From contig NC_092579.1 of assembly GCF_037975245.1 (NCBI RefSeq), positions 14,556,678 to 14,620,677 of the forward strand: a stretch of 64,000 nt of DNA, given 5' to 3'. The translations under genes and the position numbers were made by a program. This DNA is from Apostichopus japonicus (taxonomy: Eukaryota; Echinodermata; Holothuroidea; Aspidochirotida; Stichopodidae). Below, piece after piece: positions 50,501 to 60,857 of this stretch (positions are counted from its first letter, which is position 1; every line of letters starts with the position of its first letter). Under the pieces are notes generated by a model. That model was not told the origin of the DNA. It saw only the letters and a list, made by a program, of their open reading frames with translations, and ran no database searches.

Positions 50501-53500
50501 CCAAAACATACCTTTCACAGATATAAAACAGAGGACAATATTATTACTTTACAATAACCTCAGCAAGTTAAATGTTACCCTTTAAGAAATGAAAATAAAC
50601 TGCGAAGATCGTTCTACACAATGAATCTGTCGTTTCATAGGATAATAACTGTTCGTTTTCTTCCTATATACGGGATATTTCGATAACAAGTTGTAAGTGT
50701 ATACTCATATAACAGAACTGCAGGCAACTGATGTAATTGTAAAGATGCACTCGTGCCCTCCACAAGTAAGCTACGAACATCCGAAAACACATCGACAAGT
50801 CTTGAAGGATTTTCAAGGCTTCATTTCCATCTTTGCCTTTTTTTCTTTTTTCTTCTTCCATTTCTCTTTTTTTTTTGTTATTGGACACAATTAGCAGCAT
50901 AGATTATTAAAAACTATCCCTCAAATTCTCCGCAATAAGTACAAAAATAACAACAACAACAGAAAAAAATCCTTGAGAATTATTCGTTGTGCGGAATAAA
51001 GTCTAATACAGACTAAGGTCGATTAAACAATTGATAAGATGGGTGACTGATATTTCATATTTTCATTTTTTCTTATTTCATCTCATATATTTTTTTGTTA
51101 GTCATGAAAACGACGTTTGCTGTGGTTGAGAGATTTTGAAAGGAAATTATATTAGCTAAATTGATCCCATCGATGTAAAGGTTATGTCGCAACTAAAGGT
51201 AAGACGGTCACTAAATATAACTTCCATCTGCAATTAAAGTGGATTGTTCAATTAAACAACAGAAAACTGAAAATATTTTGCATTTAATACTTTTAGAAAA
51301 AAGTGAACGCTTACCAGTTCTTACTTATACAGTGACAAGTTTATATAGGCTTATCATTTTCACGTGGACTAGAATACTCCTTGCAAGAATCTGATGGTTA
51401 ATATGTTCATAAATTCATGCATTGTTATTTCCTTGAGATAACTGTATAGTTTACCATCCTCCCTTTGTCCCTCCACTGTTTATCTCCTACCTTTCCTCTT
51501 CCGCTGTTGCTTTCTTCTCTCCATCCCTTGTCTACTAATCCCCTTACATCTCTTTGTTTTCACCATGCTCATTAACCTGTCTGTATTCTCTGCGTGTTTT
51601 TGTCCTTTCTGTTACTGTTACTTGTCATTTACCTCTGAAGAAGATCCTACTAGGATCGAAACGCCAGGCCGACTTACTTTTACACATTTATTTTAGTTTA
51701 CCATCATTCAGAAGTTATATGTAGGCCTACCTTTAAAATATGGATCTATTTAAAACGGTGTTGATAGCTCCATTACTTGCACTGAAGTTAAATTAAGAGC
51801 GTTGGCTGAACTTTGCCACCATCTAAGATTGTAAATATCATAAAGCTTATATTATACTAAGCTATTCTATATGTAGCTATGTGTTATCATGACTCCATGT
51901 TTATCATACCAATTAGGTGTAGGGCGCCACCAAATGTAGTCACCATTACAGTTGCACGGTATACAATTAAGCTATAATAACATGGGAAGCAAATGTCAGT
52001 TGCATATGTCGATTGCAAAGTTTATTATGATCATATATTAATAAGGTAACACGGTGTTAATCGCTCCATATATATAACATCGCACCTAATGTGAGGGCGT
52101 CATATCGTTCGATGAAGTTTACTATCGTAATATCTTGGCAGAAATTGGCAATTCTTAAAAAAAAAATAGAAGATGGGGATAGGATCCTTCTCCTCCCTTC
52201 ATCCACAATCTGAATTATCTTAAAGTTACAAGTAGCATTTTAACTAGCGACTGGAATCCTATCTTGCCCCCCTCTCTCCGACGCGACCCCCCCACTCCCA
52301 TCGGCACTTCCTCCTTCAGCCTTGTACTACGCCTTACCACATGTTCGTTTCTTTCTTTTGGCTGTTAACAATTAACGCATTTCTATCTTACAGAGAATTC
52401 CACCCTCTTGCCCACATCCTCCCCTCTCCATACTCTAGACCAGGGGTTCCTAACTGGGGTGCATGAACCCCCATGGGGTGCGTGAGTCCATCCCAGGGGG
52501 GGTTCGTGAGACGTTTCTGAAAGTCAAAATAGAGTACTTTTTGTTACTTTTGTACTTTTTTTAGTAATGTACAACAGTCGTACCTATCGACAAACTCTTT
52601 TCGCGTTCCATACGCATATGTTGCCATAGTAGTACCGTATAGTGCATTTTTCATTACATTATTACACTATGATCTTTTACAAAGCACTTTTGCGTATTAT
52701 AGTATAATAATGACTCAGATCGTGTCTCGAACAGTTGGGGGTTCGTGGACAACTCTGATATCCACAGGGGGTTCGTGGGGGGATAAAGTAAGGGAAACCC
52801 TGCTCCAGACGGTCAATTTGCTAATACTAAATGTTTTGACATGAATGGAACTTGACAAATCCTTTCTCCTCTTAGTCTGCTCAAAGATGAAAGTTGACAA
52901 GTCTCACCAAAATACAATCAAACGAGGGATCAAGTTAATTTTAAGTACTGCCATTTGTTTCAAAAAATACTGAAATACACGGATTTATCCCTGCACCATT
53001 AATTACTTTTCGTTAGTATTCCTGTATATACTATAGTTAAGAATTCATTCAAGGTGACCAATCCATAACCTTGATAACCGTTGTTTGCTCGGATTCTGCT
53101 AACTTCCATTTCAGATTCTAACTTGACAATGAAGGAAGATGATACATCGAATGATCTGAATTACTATATACGCTTGAAAGGCAAATTTCGGATGCTTGGG
53201 TGATTTGACATGGAAAGCATTTTAGCTACTTAGCCTATCTGACAGCATCGATACAGTCCGTGGCAAGTAAGAGGTGATGATTTAACGCAAGACGTAAAGT
53301 ACTCTTCTTTTTTTTTGCCGTTTTCAAGGATAATCCCAGTGGCAAACATTTTAACACTTTCCTTAGTTTCGGCAAATAAATTAATTTTGAAATGCCTTAG
53401 ACCATGAATACAAAACTTCTTTAAGTACAGGTTTTATTTTTTTTTTAAATATACCAAGTTTTGAGAAATTACCCTTTAATTATCGTCGTTTAAAGTGGCT

Positions 53501-53791
53501 GCACTACTTAGTCTGATTCACAAAGCATAAGTCAGTTCCTCAGATGCAAAACAAAATTCAAACTGGAAGACATTTAAAATTCTATCACCTCAAGATGACA
53601 TGTTATACAATGTCAAGAACTATTCTGTTGAATGGCATGTTCATATGAAAATAAAAGAACATGTTTTGGTTAATTTATTATTTGTAAAAATTTATATAAA
53701 ATTAAGGCTTGCATTGAGTAGCTGACGTCATCATCCTTTACCCTTAAAGGAGCAAGTTAAGGAGCGGCGTGACGACTTATATATTAAAGTA

Positions 53792-53836
<45 letters not shown>

Positions 53837-55378
53837 GGGGTGGGGTTAACATAACTTTGTAATGATTGACCTCCGCTTCATACTCCTTTAAGGTAGCACA
53901 CATGTGTTTAACTCATCGTTCACAGGTATAGATTCTGTCCTTAGGGCAAAGCTAGCATGAATAAAAAATGAACTAAGGGTATTTATTCAGATCATATATG
54001 TCTTTGAGTTAACAATGGTGCCTTATTTGGATGAGGATTATCGTGAAAATGTTGCAGCCGTTCTCATGATGCACAAATTCATATGGAACCATTCGTCTGG
54101 TGTCTCAGTTCGTAAGCAACAGTAACATACCATATAAATACGCACACTGTTGTAATATTTTCAGTTATACACACCCAGTTTATAAGGTCATTATTCTGTC
54201 TATATATTACAGTGACGTTAAAAGAAATCATTTTATTTCTTGATTTAAACTATAGAGCCAGTTCCTTACTGGCCTATATAAACGCTGTCATACAATTCAC
54301 GTTGATCGCCGGTGTATATTTGCTATTACTATGTCTTTATTATTGACGTGGGGTTAAGGCCTATATACTGCCATTAACTGAACACCTCTGCATGTTATAC
54401 CATTCAGCTCCATTATCAAGTGTTGTAAGTTATGTTTCCGTTATCAGAACTGTACGTTACCGTCCTTGAAATAACATTCAACCTAGACGGAAATGTTATA
54501 GTTACGTCACATACCTGACGTATCAATAACCTCGCGGAGTAAAGTTTGATGGATTTGCAGGTAACATCTGACAATAATAAATAGCTAGGTCTTAATAATA
54601 ACCCAAGGTAGAAGTTACATGGCTATATGATCCTTTACATACAATATACTCAAAGATTTGCTACTGTCCTCTCTCATGTCTTTTCCGTATACCTTACAGA
54701 AGTTTATTGCATTGAGAAATTATACATATCTTAATGAATATTGATTCCCGAAATGCATTAATAGGCGTCTAAATATTGCAGAAAACTTAGTCACATGTGC
54801 GTACCGAGGATTTACCGAGGATTTTGTGTTAGTGTTGTTGTTGTTGGGGATCGCATCAGTATACGCATGGAGGCTGTTCTATACGAAAAGGAAGGTTAAA
54901 CTGTAAGGTTGCCTATCTGACTAAAGCCTATACTTGACTAAACCATATACATACTTGGGCTGGGGGTATGAACATCCACAGCGCCCACCCCACCCCGTCC
55001 CCAGCCCCACACACTTTACTTTCCTCGTTTGGCTCAACTGGATATAAGCTATTCAGGAAATCAAATTACTATACATTGGTTAGAGGAATACTCACATGTG
55101 AACCATTGTTGTGACGTCATATTAAGCACGTATGACGTAAACCCCTCTCTTTCGTCCCTCTGTGTACTTTCATGCAGCGTCGTATATGCGTATGTATCAT
55201 CCCGTGTATTAATGTAATCCATCAAAATATTTGGATCCTGTCCTACATTGTCCGATTCTGTTTTGTTGTTATCGTTGCTCCATGGTTTTAGGACTATAAC
55301 CACGAGACAAATAGATATCAAAATTACTACAGCTACAACTACGCTAACAATCTTCTTACGTGATATGGCCATCTTCAC
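25322..55378 (-). CDS. AprA/PqaA-like (PhoPQ-related family) paralogue, gene 3: active-site residues lost, frameshift in exon 2
   Basis: Exons (minus): 55096-55378, 45694-45809, 41151-41216, 37518-37566, 37020-37136, 36510-36590, 32266-32355, 31661-31790, 31195-31312, 29286-29373, 28288-28326, 27900-27988, 26975-27068, 25785-25847, 25322-25444. Phases match gene 2 throughout. The N-terminus has a hydrophobic anchor (about residues 10-30) then [11 protein letters not shown]; the tail is [12 protein letters not shown]. Exon 2 is 116 nt, one longer than in genes 1 and 2: a third C at 45780-45782 breaks the frame just after VWW and gives a TGA at 45700-45702. Ignoring that base, the protein would be about 514 residues. 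The nucleophile motif reads SGAAERGW (Ala236 for Ser), the His motif reads NTDNSL (Asn357 for His), and the Asp (NDEQYMPD) remains. This is a pseudoenzyme gene with an assembly error or a recent pseudogene; open frames and splice sites in the other 14 exons favour the former or a very recent break. Confidence 0.85.
27625..27790. mobile_element. Foldback element with 46-bp perfect inverted repeats
   Basis: The arm at 27625-27670 starts GGGGTTAATCAACGG and is the exact reverse complement of 27745-27790, ending CCGTTGATTAACCCC. The 74-base centre contains further inverted strings (GATGCACTCGGGC / GCCCTCGTGCATC). A partial third copy, with TTAATCCTGTGAGTAACGCACG, lies at about 27489-27521. It sits in gene 3 intron 12. 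TTAA near both tips is compatible with a piggyBac-type MITE, but no clear target duplication was found. Confidence 0.8.
29459..31024. repeat. 13-bp minisatellite in gene 3 intron 9, with higher-order structure
   Basis: About 120 head-to-tail copies of ATCCAATGCACTC with variants ATCTAATGCACTC, ATCCAATTCACTC and ATCCAATGCACAC. Variants are ordered, often as a four-unit (52-bp) superrepeat. A block containing the rare CACATATCC variant at about 29924 recurs at about 30574, exactly 650 bp (50 units) later, with the same following variant order. The array begins about 85 bp upstream (in transcript sense) of the exon 10 acceptor. Its open frames (MHSSNALIQ type) are repeat artefacts. Confidence 0.97.
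31973..32023. repeat. TA dinucleotide microsatellite, gene 3 intron 7
   Basis: Uninterrupted run of about 25 TA/AT dinucleotides. Confidence 0.95.
33400..34135. repeat. ATTC/TTCA tetranucleotide repeat tract, gene 3 intron 6
   Basis: Interrupted ATTC repeats, purest at about 33928-33990. A longer repeated passage of roughly 145-155 bp, with TTTCGGTTAT(T/A)CGCTCATTAATGAATGCAT, recurs near 33400, 33550 and 33690, so the tract also has higher-order periodicity. Confidence 0.93.
34813..34962 (-). mobile_element. tRNA-derived SINE (head, short body, TA tail)
   Basis: On the minus strand, 34962-34891 is tRNA-like. The A box TAGCCTAGTGG is at 34945-34955 and the B box GGTTCGAATCC at 34901-34911. 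The anticodon stem TCCGC/GCGGA pairs fully around a 7-base loop whose central triplet is ACA. Acceptor arms GCGTCCA and TGGAGGC pair at 6 of 7 positions, and the T stem has two mismatches. A roughly 50-bp unrelated body and a TA repeat (34813-34840) follow on the 3' side. Mismatches and tail favour a SINE over a working tRNA gene. It lies in gene 3 intron 6, same orientation as the gene. Confidence 0.8.
35195..35235. repeat. TA-rich microsatellite, gene 3 intron 6
   Basis: TATATA/TAAATA run about 230 bp from the SINE head; no other structure. Confidence 0.9.
37990..38445. repeat. About 82-bp minisatellite, six copies, gene 3 intron 3
   Basis: The motif CTAGTCTCGTCTTGTCTGTT recurs at about 38011, 38092, 38172, 38254 (TAATCTCG variant), 38337 and 38418. 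Each copy is followed by CTAGTATTGTTTTGCCGTGT, GCTGTCTCATCT and TTGTGTATCTTGTATT. It is embedded in a wider TCTTG/TTGTC-rich tract, 37656-38560, from which it probably grew. Confidence 0.92.
39203..39262. repeat. 10-bp tandem repeat ATGCCGAAGT, gene 3 intron 3
   Basis: Five to six imperfect copies of ATGCCGAAGT, with ATTTCGAAGT and ATGCCGAAAT variants. Confidence 0.88.
40782..40889. repeat. Three clustered 26-bp palindromes centred on CACGTG
   Basis: Copies lie at 40782-40807, 40821-40846 and 40864-40889. The third is a perfect palindrome of half-site GGTGTTACTTCAC; the first has AAGTG at the centre and the second has AAATT in its left arm. Each is preceded by TGAC and the first two are followed by GTATGAT. 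They lie in gene 3 intron 3, about 260 bp downstream of exon 3 in transcript sense. Either a regulatory cluster (the core is an E-box) or a decayed foldback repeat. Confidence 0.85.
42540..42605 (+). mobile_element. Possible remnant 3' end of a Penelope-like element
   Basis: The string GAAAGCGAAACGTTG, preceded by an AAGAAAGAC block and CGCTCTTGTGGAAAGCG (a short stem), resembles the stem-plus-CGAAACG signature often seen near Penelope-like element ends. The CTGANGA part of a hammerhead core is not intact. It sits in gene 3 intron 2. Tentative. Confidence 0.3.
46134..46502. mobile_element. hAT MITE, family A, copy 1, with perfect 8-bp target duplication
   Basis: The 369-bp element runs from CAGTGGCGTAGGAA to TTCCTACGCCCTTG, flanked on both sides by ACTAAGCG (46126-46133 and 46503-46510). 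G-rich subterminal blocks can fold on each other (GGGGGCTGGCGCCCCCC). It has no ORF of its own and lies in gene 3 intron 1. A second copy in reverse orientation lies at 60278-60639 with its own target duplication. Confidence 0.92.
46590..47135 (+). pseudogene. Decayed Penelope-like retroelement fragment with GIY-YIG endonuclease domain
   Basis: The longest open frame (46757-47134) encodes a region with RCVTCFL (the usual CxxC before the domain), KFNVRG, then [20 protein letters not shown], which matches the VIY...YVGET core of the GIY-YIG endonuclease of Penelope-like elements. Upstream, another frame reads [15 protein letters not shown], like the C-terminal part of the reverse transcriptase. 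Stops at about 46672 and 46740 interrupt the join, the usual second Cys before KKQYVGET is Tyr, and the R/H residues downstream are lost. It is 5'-truncated and dead, antisense within gene 3 intron 1. Confidence 0.75.
47369..47524. repeat. Long hairpin: about 44-bp inverted arms around a TA-rich core
   Basis: CTATTTCTTTATAATAAAGT... from 47369 to about 47412 is matched by the reverse complement ending ACTTTATTATAAAGAAATAG at 47524. Both arms include TTTAGATCGTTTTGAT, and TA repeats fill the middle. A further TA run (47537-47579) lies just outside. It could be a MITE or a replication or assembly hairpin. It is in gene 3 intron 1, about 230 bp beyond the Penelope fragment. Confidence 0.85.
51636..51675 (+). 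mobile_element. Hammerhead-like motif, probable Penelope-like element relic
   Basis: CTGAAGA, then a six-pair stem GATCCTA / TAGGATC, then CGAAACG: this fits CUGANGA - stem II - GAAA of a hammerhead ribozyme. Stem III and the UH cleavage site cannot be closed downstream, so the ribozyme core is incomplete. Hammerheads of this type are carried by Penelope-like elements, and a fragment of one lies 4.5 kb away in the same intron. Confidence 0.4.
52441..52802. mobile_element. hAT/Charlie-like MITE
   Basis: The 362-bp element has ends CAGGGGTTCC and GGGAAACCCTG, flanked by CTCTAGAC (52433-52440) and CTCCAGAC (52803-52810), an 8-bp duplication with one mismatch. GGGGGTTCGTG occurs in several subterminal copies. 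No coding capacity. In gene 3 intron 1. Confidence 0.82.
53791..53833. repeat. TA microsatellite, gene 3 intron 1
   Basis: Run of about 20 TA dinucleotides followed by a G-rich run. Confidence 0.93.
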
Positions 55379-57374
55379 TACAGTAGCTTATACTAACGCT
55401 CTATGCGTGTGCCTTACAACCGAAGCCATTTACAAGTGGTTCATGAGATAAAAATGAATATTGATGAGGTCATCGGCAACCTCTGGTGATGAATAGGTTC
55501 CAAGGATGAGAAATGCAGATAACTTGCCCATGTTCCCCAATCGGGAACTAAATATATCAATGTTTCGCAAATATCCTAACTATACACCAATGTCTCCCGA
55601 TATATCCACCGTTCAAATGTGCTTGAGTTAAAGCTCACATATGTCTTACATTCCTATTACTCGAAACTGAAATCCCGTAGTAAGATTTTAAGCAAATGCA
55701 CGCATCCATAAAAATTGATCAATAAATCAAAAGCTTCTAAAAGCATCAATCGTTGCTAAATCCGAACAAAAATATTTTTTACATTTTCACCTAAATTGTA
55801 AGCACTATGACTAAGCCTCGGGGGTTCAGTAGCATCCCGGCCGCGAGAAACTTAATGCAAACAAAAATCACATTTGGAATTAAAAAGCTAAACGAGAAAA
55901 TCTCAAAATCTCAAAAAACGCTAAATCAGGAGCACTTTTAAAAAGCTTGGTTTAGCTGATCAAACGTAAAACAAACAAAAAAAGAAAAGAAAAAAAATCA
56001 CGACAGAAAAAAGACCGTTCCTTCGATCCTTGAACAAGCTTATAAATAGACGAACATAGCCAATCTCTCTATACTTCTGCTATTTGTAATACCACGAGAT
56101 GAATTCTTAACGTCAAGGGTTCTTTTCACGTACAAGCTTCTACTGGCTAACATGTACACAGCTTCCTCTCTGACGTACCTGTGCGCCGTTTGAAATGTTG
56201 TTCTAACTGTGGATAATTTGAATCATCAGAATGCTGCAGCGTCGCTTAATTATTGTGAGCTACGGTTATGTTTAGAAGCCACAACAATCAATTCGCTTGG
56301 TCGATAATTATAAAAAAAAAAACATATTTATCTTCTAATTAGAGTAGAGAGCACGGATTTTTTTTTTTTAGATTTTTTTTTGAACGTGTATATTATTGCA
56401 CATGTACAATATTACACGTATTGATTATAACACATTGTTCATTGTTATATTTTTTTAGTTTTATCATGATGACTTTTATTGTTATAGGTGAATATTACAA
56501 TCATATGGATATTTTCTCAACAAATAAACTTCCCATGAAAAACAATGGGGACAGTCTGGGGGAAAATGTGATGTGAAATTATACCGTGAAATGAAACACC
56601 GCAACTACAATAGGAGCGGTATGTCAATGTTATAATTCCCTATAGCTTTCCATTGTGTAAAACGTGAATCATTGCTGTCCTCTACAGAAACATTAAACAC
56701 CCACAAGAATAAAGTATTGTAAATACCCGCAGGGTTTCAGGGTACAAAGACGGGTCGTTTATGGTTCCCGTTTTCCGCCTTCTGCTCTCTCTTTCTTTCA
56801 TTCCATACAGTGTACAATTTCATGAACTAAAACCGTCTTGAATTCGATTTCAAGTGTCTAGTTAGCCCCACATATGTCAATTTTACATTCATATTGTGAG
56901 ATATTATATGTACGTTGTTCCATTAGTCTGCTGCGCCTAGCTAGCTATTAAAGTTTTTAAAAATAATTGTTTCCCAATTTTAATGGTACTGTTCGATTTT
57001 GGTTGTTGTCAGTTTCATTTTGAAATCATTTGAAGAATACAGGCATATTTTTGGGCTTCATCCATGGTGCGGTGTTGTAAACTCAATTATAAGATAATAT
57101 TCTTAAAGGAGACAAACCATCATCAGTTGGTCTCTATGTAATGAAGAGAACTCCGAGGCTTCCTCGAACAGATAAGAAAAATAATCTTATTCCATTTGGG
57201 ATATATTAGAGGTATCATGTTACTTCACAACAACCGATGAAAACTAGAACTATATTCTATATATAGAAATATGACATCATCGAGCCACATGGGCCTCTTT
57301 GCGTGTGTGTGTGTGTGTTTTTTTTTTTACCGTTGTTACCTTTTTACACAGAAGTGAATCATGGTCAGTTTAGA
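55379..57374. other. Gene 3 upstream region, no gene seen
   Basis: This is the presumed promoter side of gene 3. No core promoter motif stands out. Poly-A/poly-T rich passages lie at about 55975-56000 and 56300-56390 and a short GT run at about 57304-57318. No exon of a fourth family member was recognised. Confidence 0.45.
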
Positions 57375-57780
57375 CTGGGTTGTCCAACCTTTTGCAGAGG
57401 AGGGCCACATGGAATGATTATGATGAAGGATGGGGGCGCATCAACCCTACGCTCGATTTTTCGATTTTTTTGCCCGAAGCTCGAGGCAACAAAATGTGAG
57501 CACTGCGCGCAGAGCGCACTGATTTATTTTCCTTCCTGATAAAACAGATGAATAAAGTCCAGCCGCCCCCCCCCCCCCCCTCCGCTGAGAGTGTCACACA
57601 AACTGACCTGTTTGCAGTTTTTTGGACCCAGAAGGTTTGATTGATTGATTATATAGCTCCAAATTGTTATCAACAAATCTGCTCACTAAAATTTCGCACC
57701 GTAGAGCATCTCTGGCGGGCCGGACGCAACCCTGCGGCGGGCCGGACTGTGGCCCGCGGGCCGTAGGTTGGACAACCCTG
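57375..57780. mobile_element. hAT-like MITE without clear target duplication
   Basis: The ends CTGGGTTGTCCAACC and GGTTGGACAACCCTG are inverted with one mismatch; the expected CAG end is CTG on the left. Flanking 8-mers do not match, so it is old or the left tip is mutated. Internally it has GGGCCGGACTGTGGCCCGCG near the right end, a GC-rich fold common in hAT/Charlie MITEs. No ORF of its own. Confidence 0.68.
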
Positions 57781-59689
57781 GAGGACATGTTTCATCTTTG
57801 TGTCAACAAAATAATTAACTGCTACATCTTTAACCAATATGTGATTGACTTACATATTAGTTAATATATTTTTTCATACAGTAAAAATAATAATTTAGTC
57901 TGTTACAACCCATGCCCAGAGTTAGTGAAAGCATGAAATAGCTTAGCATACATGAAACGCATCATTAATTTTGTTCAAGTTAACGAAGAAGAGTTTACGT
58001 AGCATTTTCACGTTATTTTGAACTCCAGTGACAAAATATCAGTTTGCAGGCAGTCTGTCAAGTTTTACCTTCTGCTGGTTTTTGAAAAGCAAACCATCAC
58101 TAAGCCTGTCTATATATGTATTCCACTATATGTATATTTGTCATTGGAAATGCCAGTTTAGTCAAACCTGTGATATCCGTCAAAACAAAGACAAAGAACA
58201 CTTGATAATGTTCCCGATATTTCAGTCTATCACAAAAAGTATAAAGATATCTCATATTGTTTTTCCCTTAAAAAAAAAACGAATAAAACTAAAAGTATAG
58301 TTAACAAAATCTTCTCAAATATAGTGTACATAATATTTTATTTCATTTTTATTCTGTAAGTAAATAAAAATCAGAAAACGTCCTGCAGGGGGTCGTTGCC
58401 AACTTAGAAGCTTACACAGTTCAGCTGGTACAAAACAGGACTTGTATTCCTGGGGTTAAATTCTCTTCTAACGAATAATATATTTGAAATCTTAAAATTA
58501 ATGTCTCTTCCTGGTTGCTTAATTGATCTTGTTTTGCTATTTTTTGTTTATTTCATGTTGTTTATTTAGTATTTTCTTTTCCTACCCCATTGTTTTGGTT
58601 TCATTTCTGTGTGCCTTTGATTTCGTATATTGTGCTTAGTCACTTTGTGATTGAAATGAAATAATCAACGGGATTCTTAAATTAATAATCGATCGCAGAA
58701 CTGGCGCATACATTATACTCTCCATATATACACTATCTATGCATATTGGTATTGAAAAGATCGTGCTATAGGCCTATCTTTCATATTTAATTGTAATCAA
58801 ACTTTTAATCTTGACTAAGAATTAACATTGCTTGCATTTTCCCAATGAAACCATAGCAACATTCATGTAAAGCAATACCTCTAGTGTACAATACTATATA
58901 TATATATATATACACGGTAGTGTTTTTGTTTAGTGTTTTTCAACCGAGGATCCGTCCCTCGGATAATTCCATTTGTGTTTCTTCGTTTCCTCTATTTTGT
59001 GTGATTTTCGAGGAGTTTCCCTTTTCTTTTCTTTTTTCAGCGATAACCATTCGATTTTATAAGAATGTCATGCTTTATATACAAAATGGCCGTAGATGGC
59101 TATACACTTGGGAGTTTTTCAAAGGTCACCTCGCTTGATGTACAGAAAGCTTTTGAGAAACTTATCGTGAAACAGTTAAAGCAGCATCTTGCGCACCTGT
59201 CCTTAAAGTAGCGTTCCGGGTTAATTTTGAAACATTTCTTTCTTTGATAAATATCTGAATATCGGTCATATGTCTTATATTAGCATGAATAGCCAGTAGG
59301 AAGAGTTTTAAGCTTAAAAATGTCGAAATTTCCGTTTTTGCCTCTTCTTCTTCTTTCTTTCTTTGTTGTTTTCTTCCATGTGAATAATCCCAGGTAAAAA
59401 AAAAGTGTCGGTCCGACAATTTTGAAATGAATTTGAAATATTAAGATCACAATTCACTCATTACTCGCTCTTGCCACAGTAAATGGGATAAAAGTCAATA
59501 AATAAAATATTAAAAAGGCCAGGCATAAAGTGCCTTTTTTTGCTTTTTAACTTTTAACTAATTAGTTAGATGCAGTGAATTGGTTATATCCACAGAAACA
59601 TCTTAGTTAGATTGAAGAGTAGCCAATTAGAATGATTGATCGGAATAGTCAGAAATATTAAAACCCAATCAAAAAGTTTGATAAAATAT

Positions 59690-59727
59690 ATATGTGTGTG
59701 CGTGTGTGTGTGCGTGTGCTTGCGGGT
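59690..59727. repeat. GT-rich microsatellite
   Basis: TATGTGTGTGCGTGTGTGTG-type run with CG and CT interruptions. Confidence 0.9.
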
Positions 59728-60277
59728 GTCATTACACACATCATCCACAACCATACATATCAACGCAGTTTGTACCGAGCCATTTGCTGAATATATAAGG
59801 TATAGACCAGTTAAATTACACATTAATGTCATTTTTCTTTGTATGAAGAAATTAAATACTGTCACTTTTTAGTTTTTACTGTTTTTCTTCTTACACTGAC
59901 CAATCACGCTCAGTCTTATTTTCTTTCTTACGGCTTGTGTTATATTATTCACATATTAATTGTTTGGTTAAGTTACATACGGGAGACATTAAACATTCCT
60001 ATTCTTATTCATAATGCCTATTAAATTCATGATAACACATTTATGATTGTGGTATAAATGTTTGTAAAATCTTTTTGCGACCGGAAAGGAAGATTAGTGC
60101 TTTGCAGTATTTTGTAGTAGTTCATCTTTTACATTCTTAAGGGTTCACATGGTATTAAAAAGTTTAAAACTTGAAGACATGTGGTTTTCTATAGCTAGCA
60201 TCAGCCATGCAGATAAAGCCGTATTTGCTAGCCTTTCCTCCGTAATTTTAATAAACAAAATTAACTATTCATCGTTT

Positions 60278-60639
60278 CAAGGGCGTAGGAACCGGGGGGC
60301 TGGGGGGGGGGCCAGCCCCCCCCCAGTGAAAAACATGGGGGGGAAGTATCGTTCCGCCCCCCGCTCCGCAAGTCAGAAAACCCCTTTTTCATTTCCAAAT
60401 GAGAAAAAAATCTCATTTGAAACACCAAATTGCATCTAAGGCCAGGTGAAAATGCAAAATTCTTTTCAAAATGGAGTGGGTGTTGAAGTGTGCTACATTG
60501 CACCAAATTGCATCTGAGGCCACCTGGAAATGCAAAAAAATTCCAAAGGGGAGGGGGACACTCCCTCCCCTTAGACCCCTCCCCAGGCCGGCCATCAGTC
60601 TTCAGCCCCCCCACTCAAAAGTACCTTCCTACGCCACTG
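60278..60639. mobile_element. hAT MITE, family A, copy 2 (inverted relative to copy 1), perfect 8-bp target duplication
   Basis: The 362-bp element runs from CAAGGGCGTAGGAACC to CTTCCTACGCCACTG, flanked by CATCGTTT on both sides (60270-60277 and 60640-60647). Apart from small indels it is the reverse complement of 46134-46502 along its whole length, sharing blocks such as GGCCACCTGGAAATGCA. The two copies have different target sites, so they are independent insertions. Confidence 0.92.
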
Positions 60640-60702
60640 CATCGTTTTAACGTCCATTGAAACTCTACGGAAAATCGAATACCATCTTCATGATATATAG
60701 TC

Positions 60703-60857
60703 ATATATGCCTTTAAATAACGAGTTGAAATTAACGCTGTTATATATGCATGCCTTTAAATAACGATTTGAACTTAACGCTGTTATATATGCCTTTAAAT
60801 AACGAGTTGAAATTAACGCTGTTATATAAGTCTTTAAATAACGAATTGAAATTAGCG
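60703..60857. repeat. Four-copy tandem repeat, about 38-43 bp period
   Basis: The motif CTTTAAATAACGAGTTGAAA followed by TTAACGCTGTTATATA(T/A)G occurs four times with small changes (ATTTGAACTT, AATTGAAATTAGCG). It lies about 60 bp beyond the hAT MITE copy and probably arose separately. Confidence 0.9.

Noticed and set aside
60149-60614. Open frames of 96 and 117 codons rich in Gly, Pro and Arg
   Set aside because: They lie over the hAT MITE copy at 60278-60639; both strands are open because of its G/C runs.
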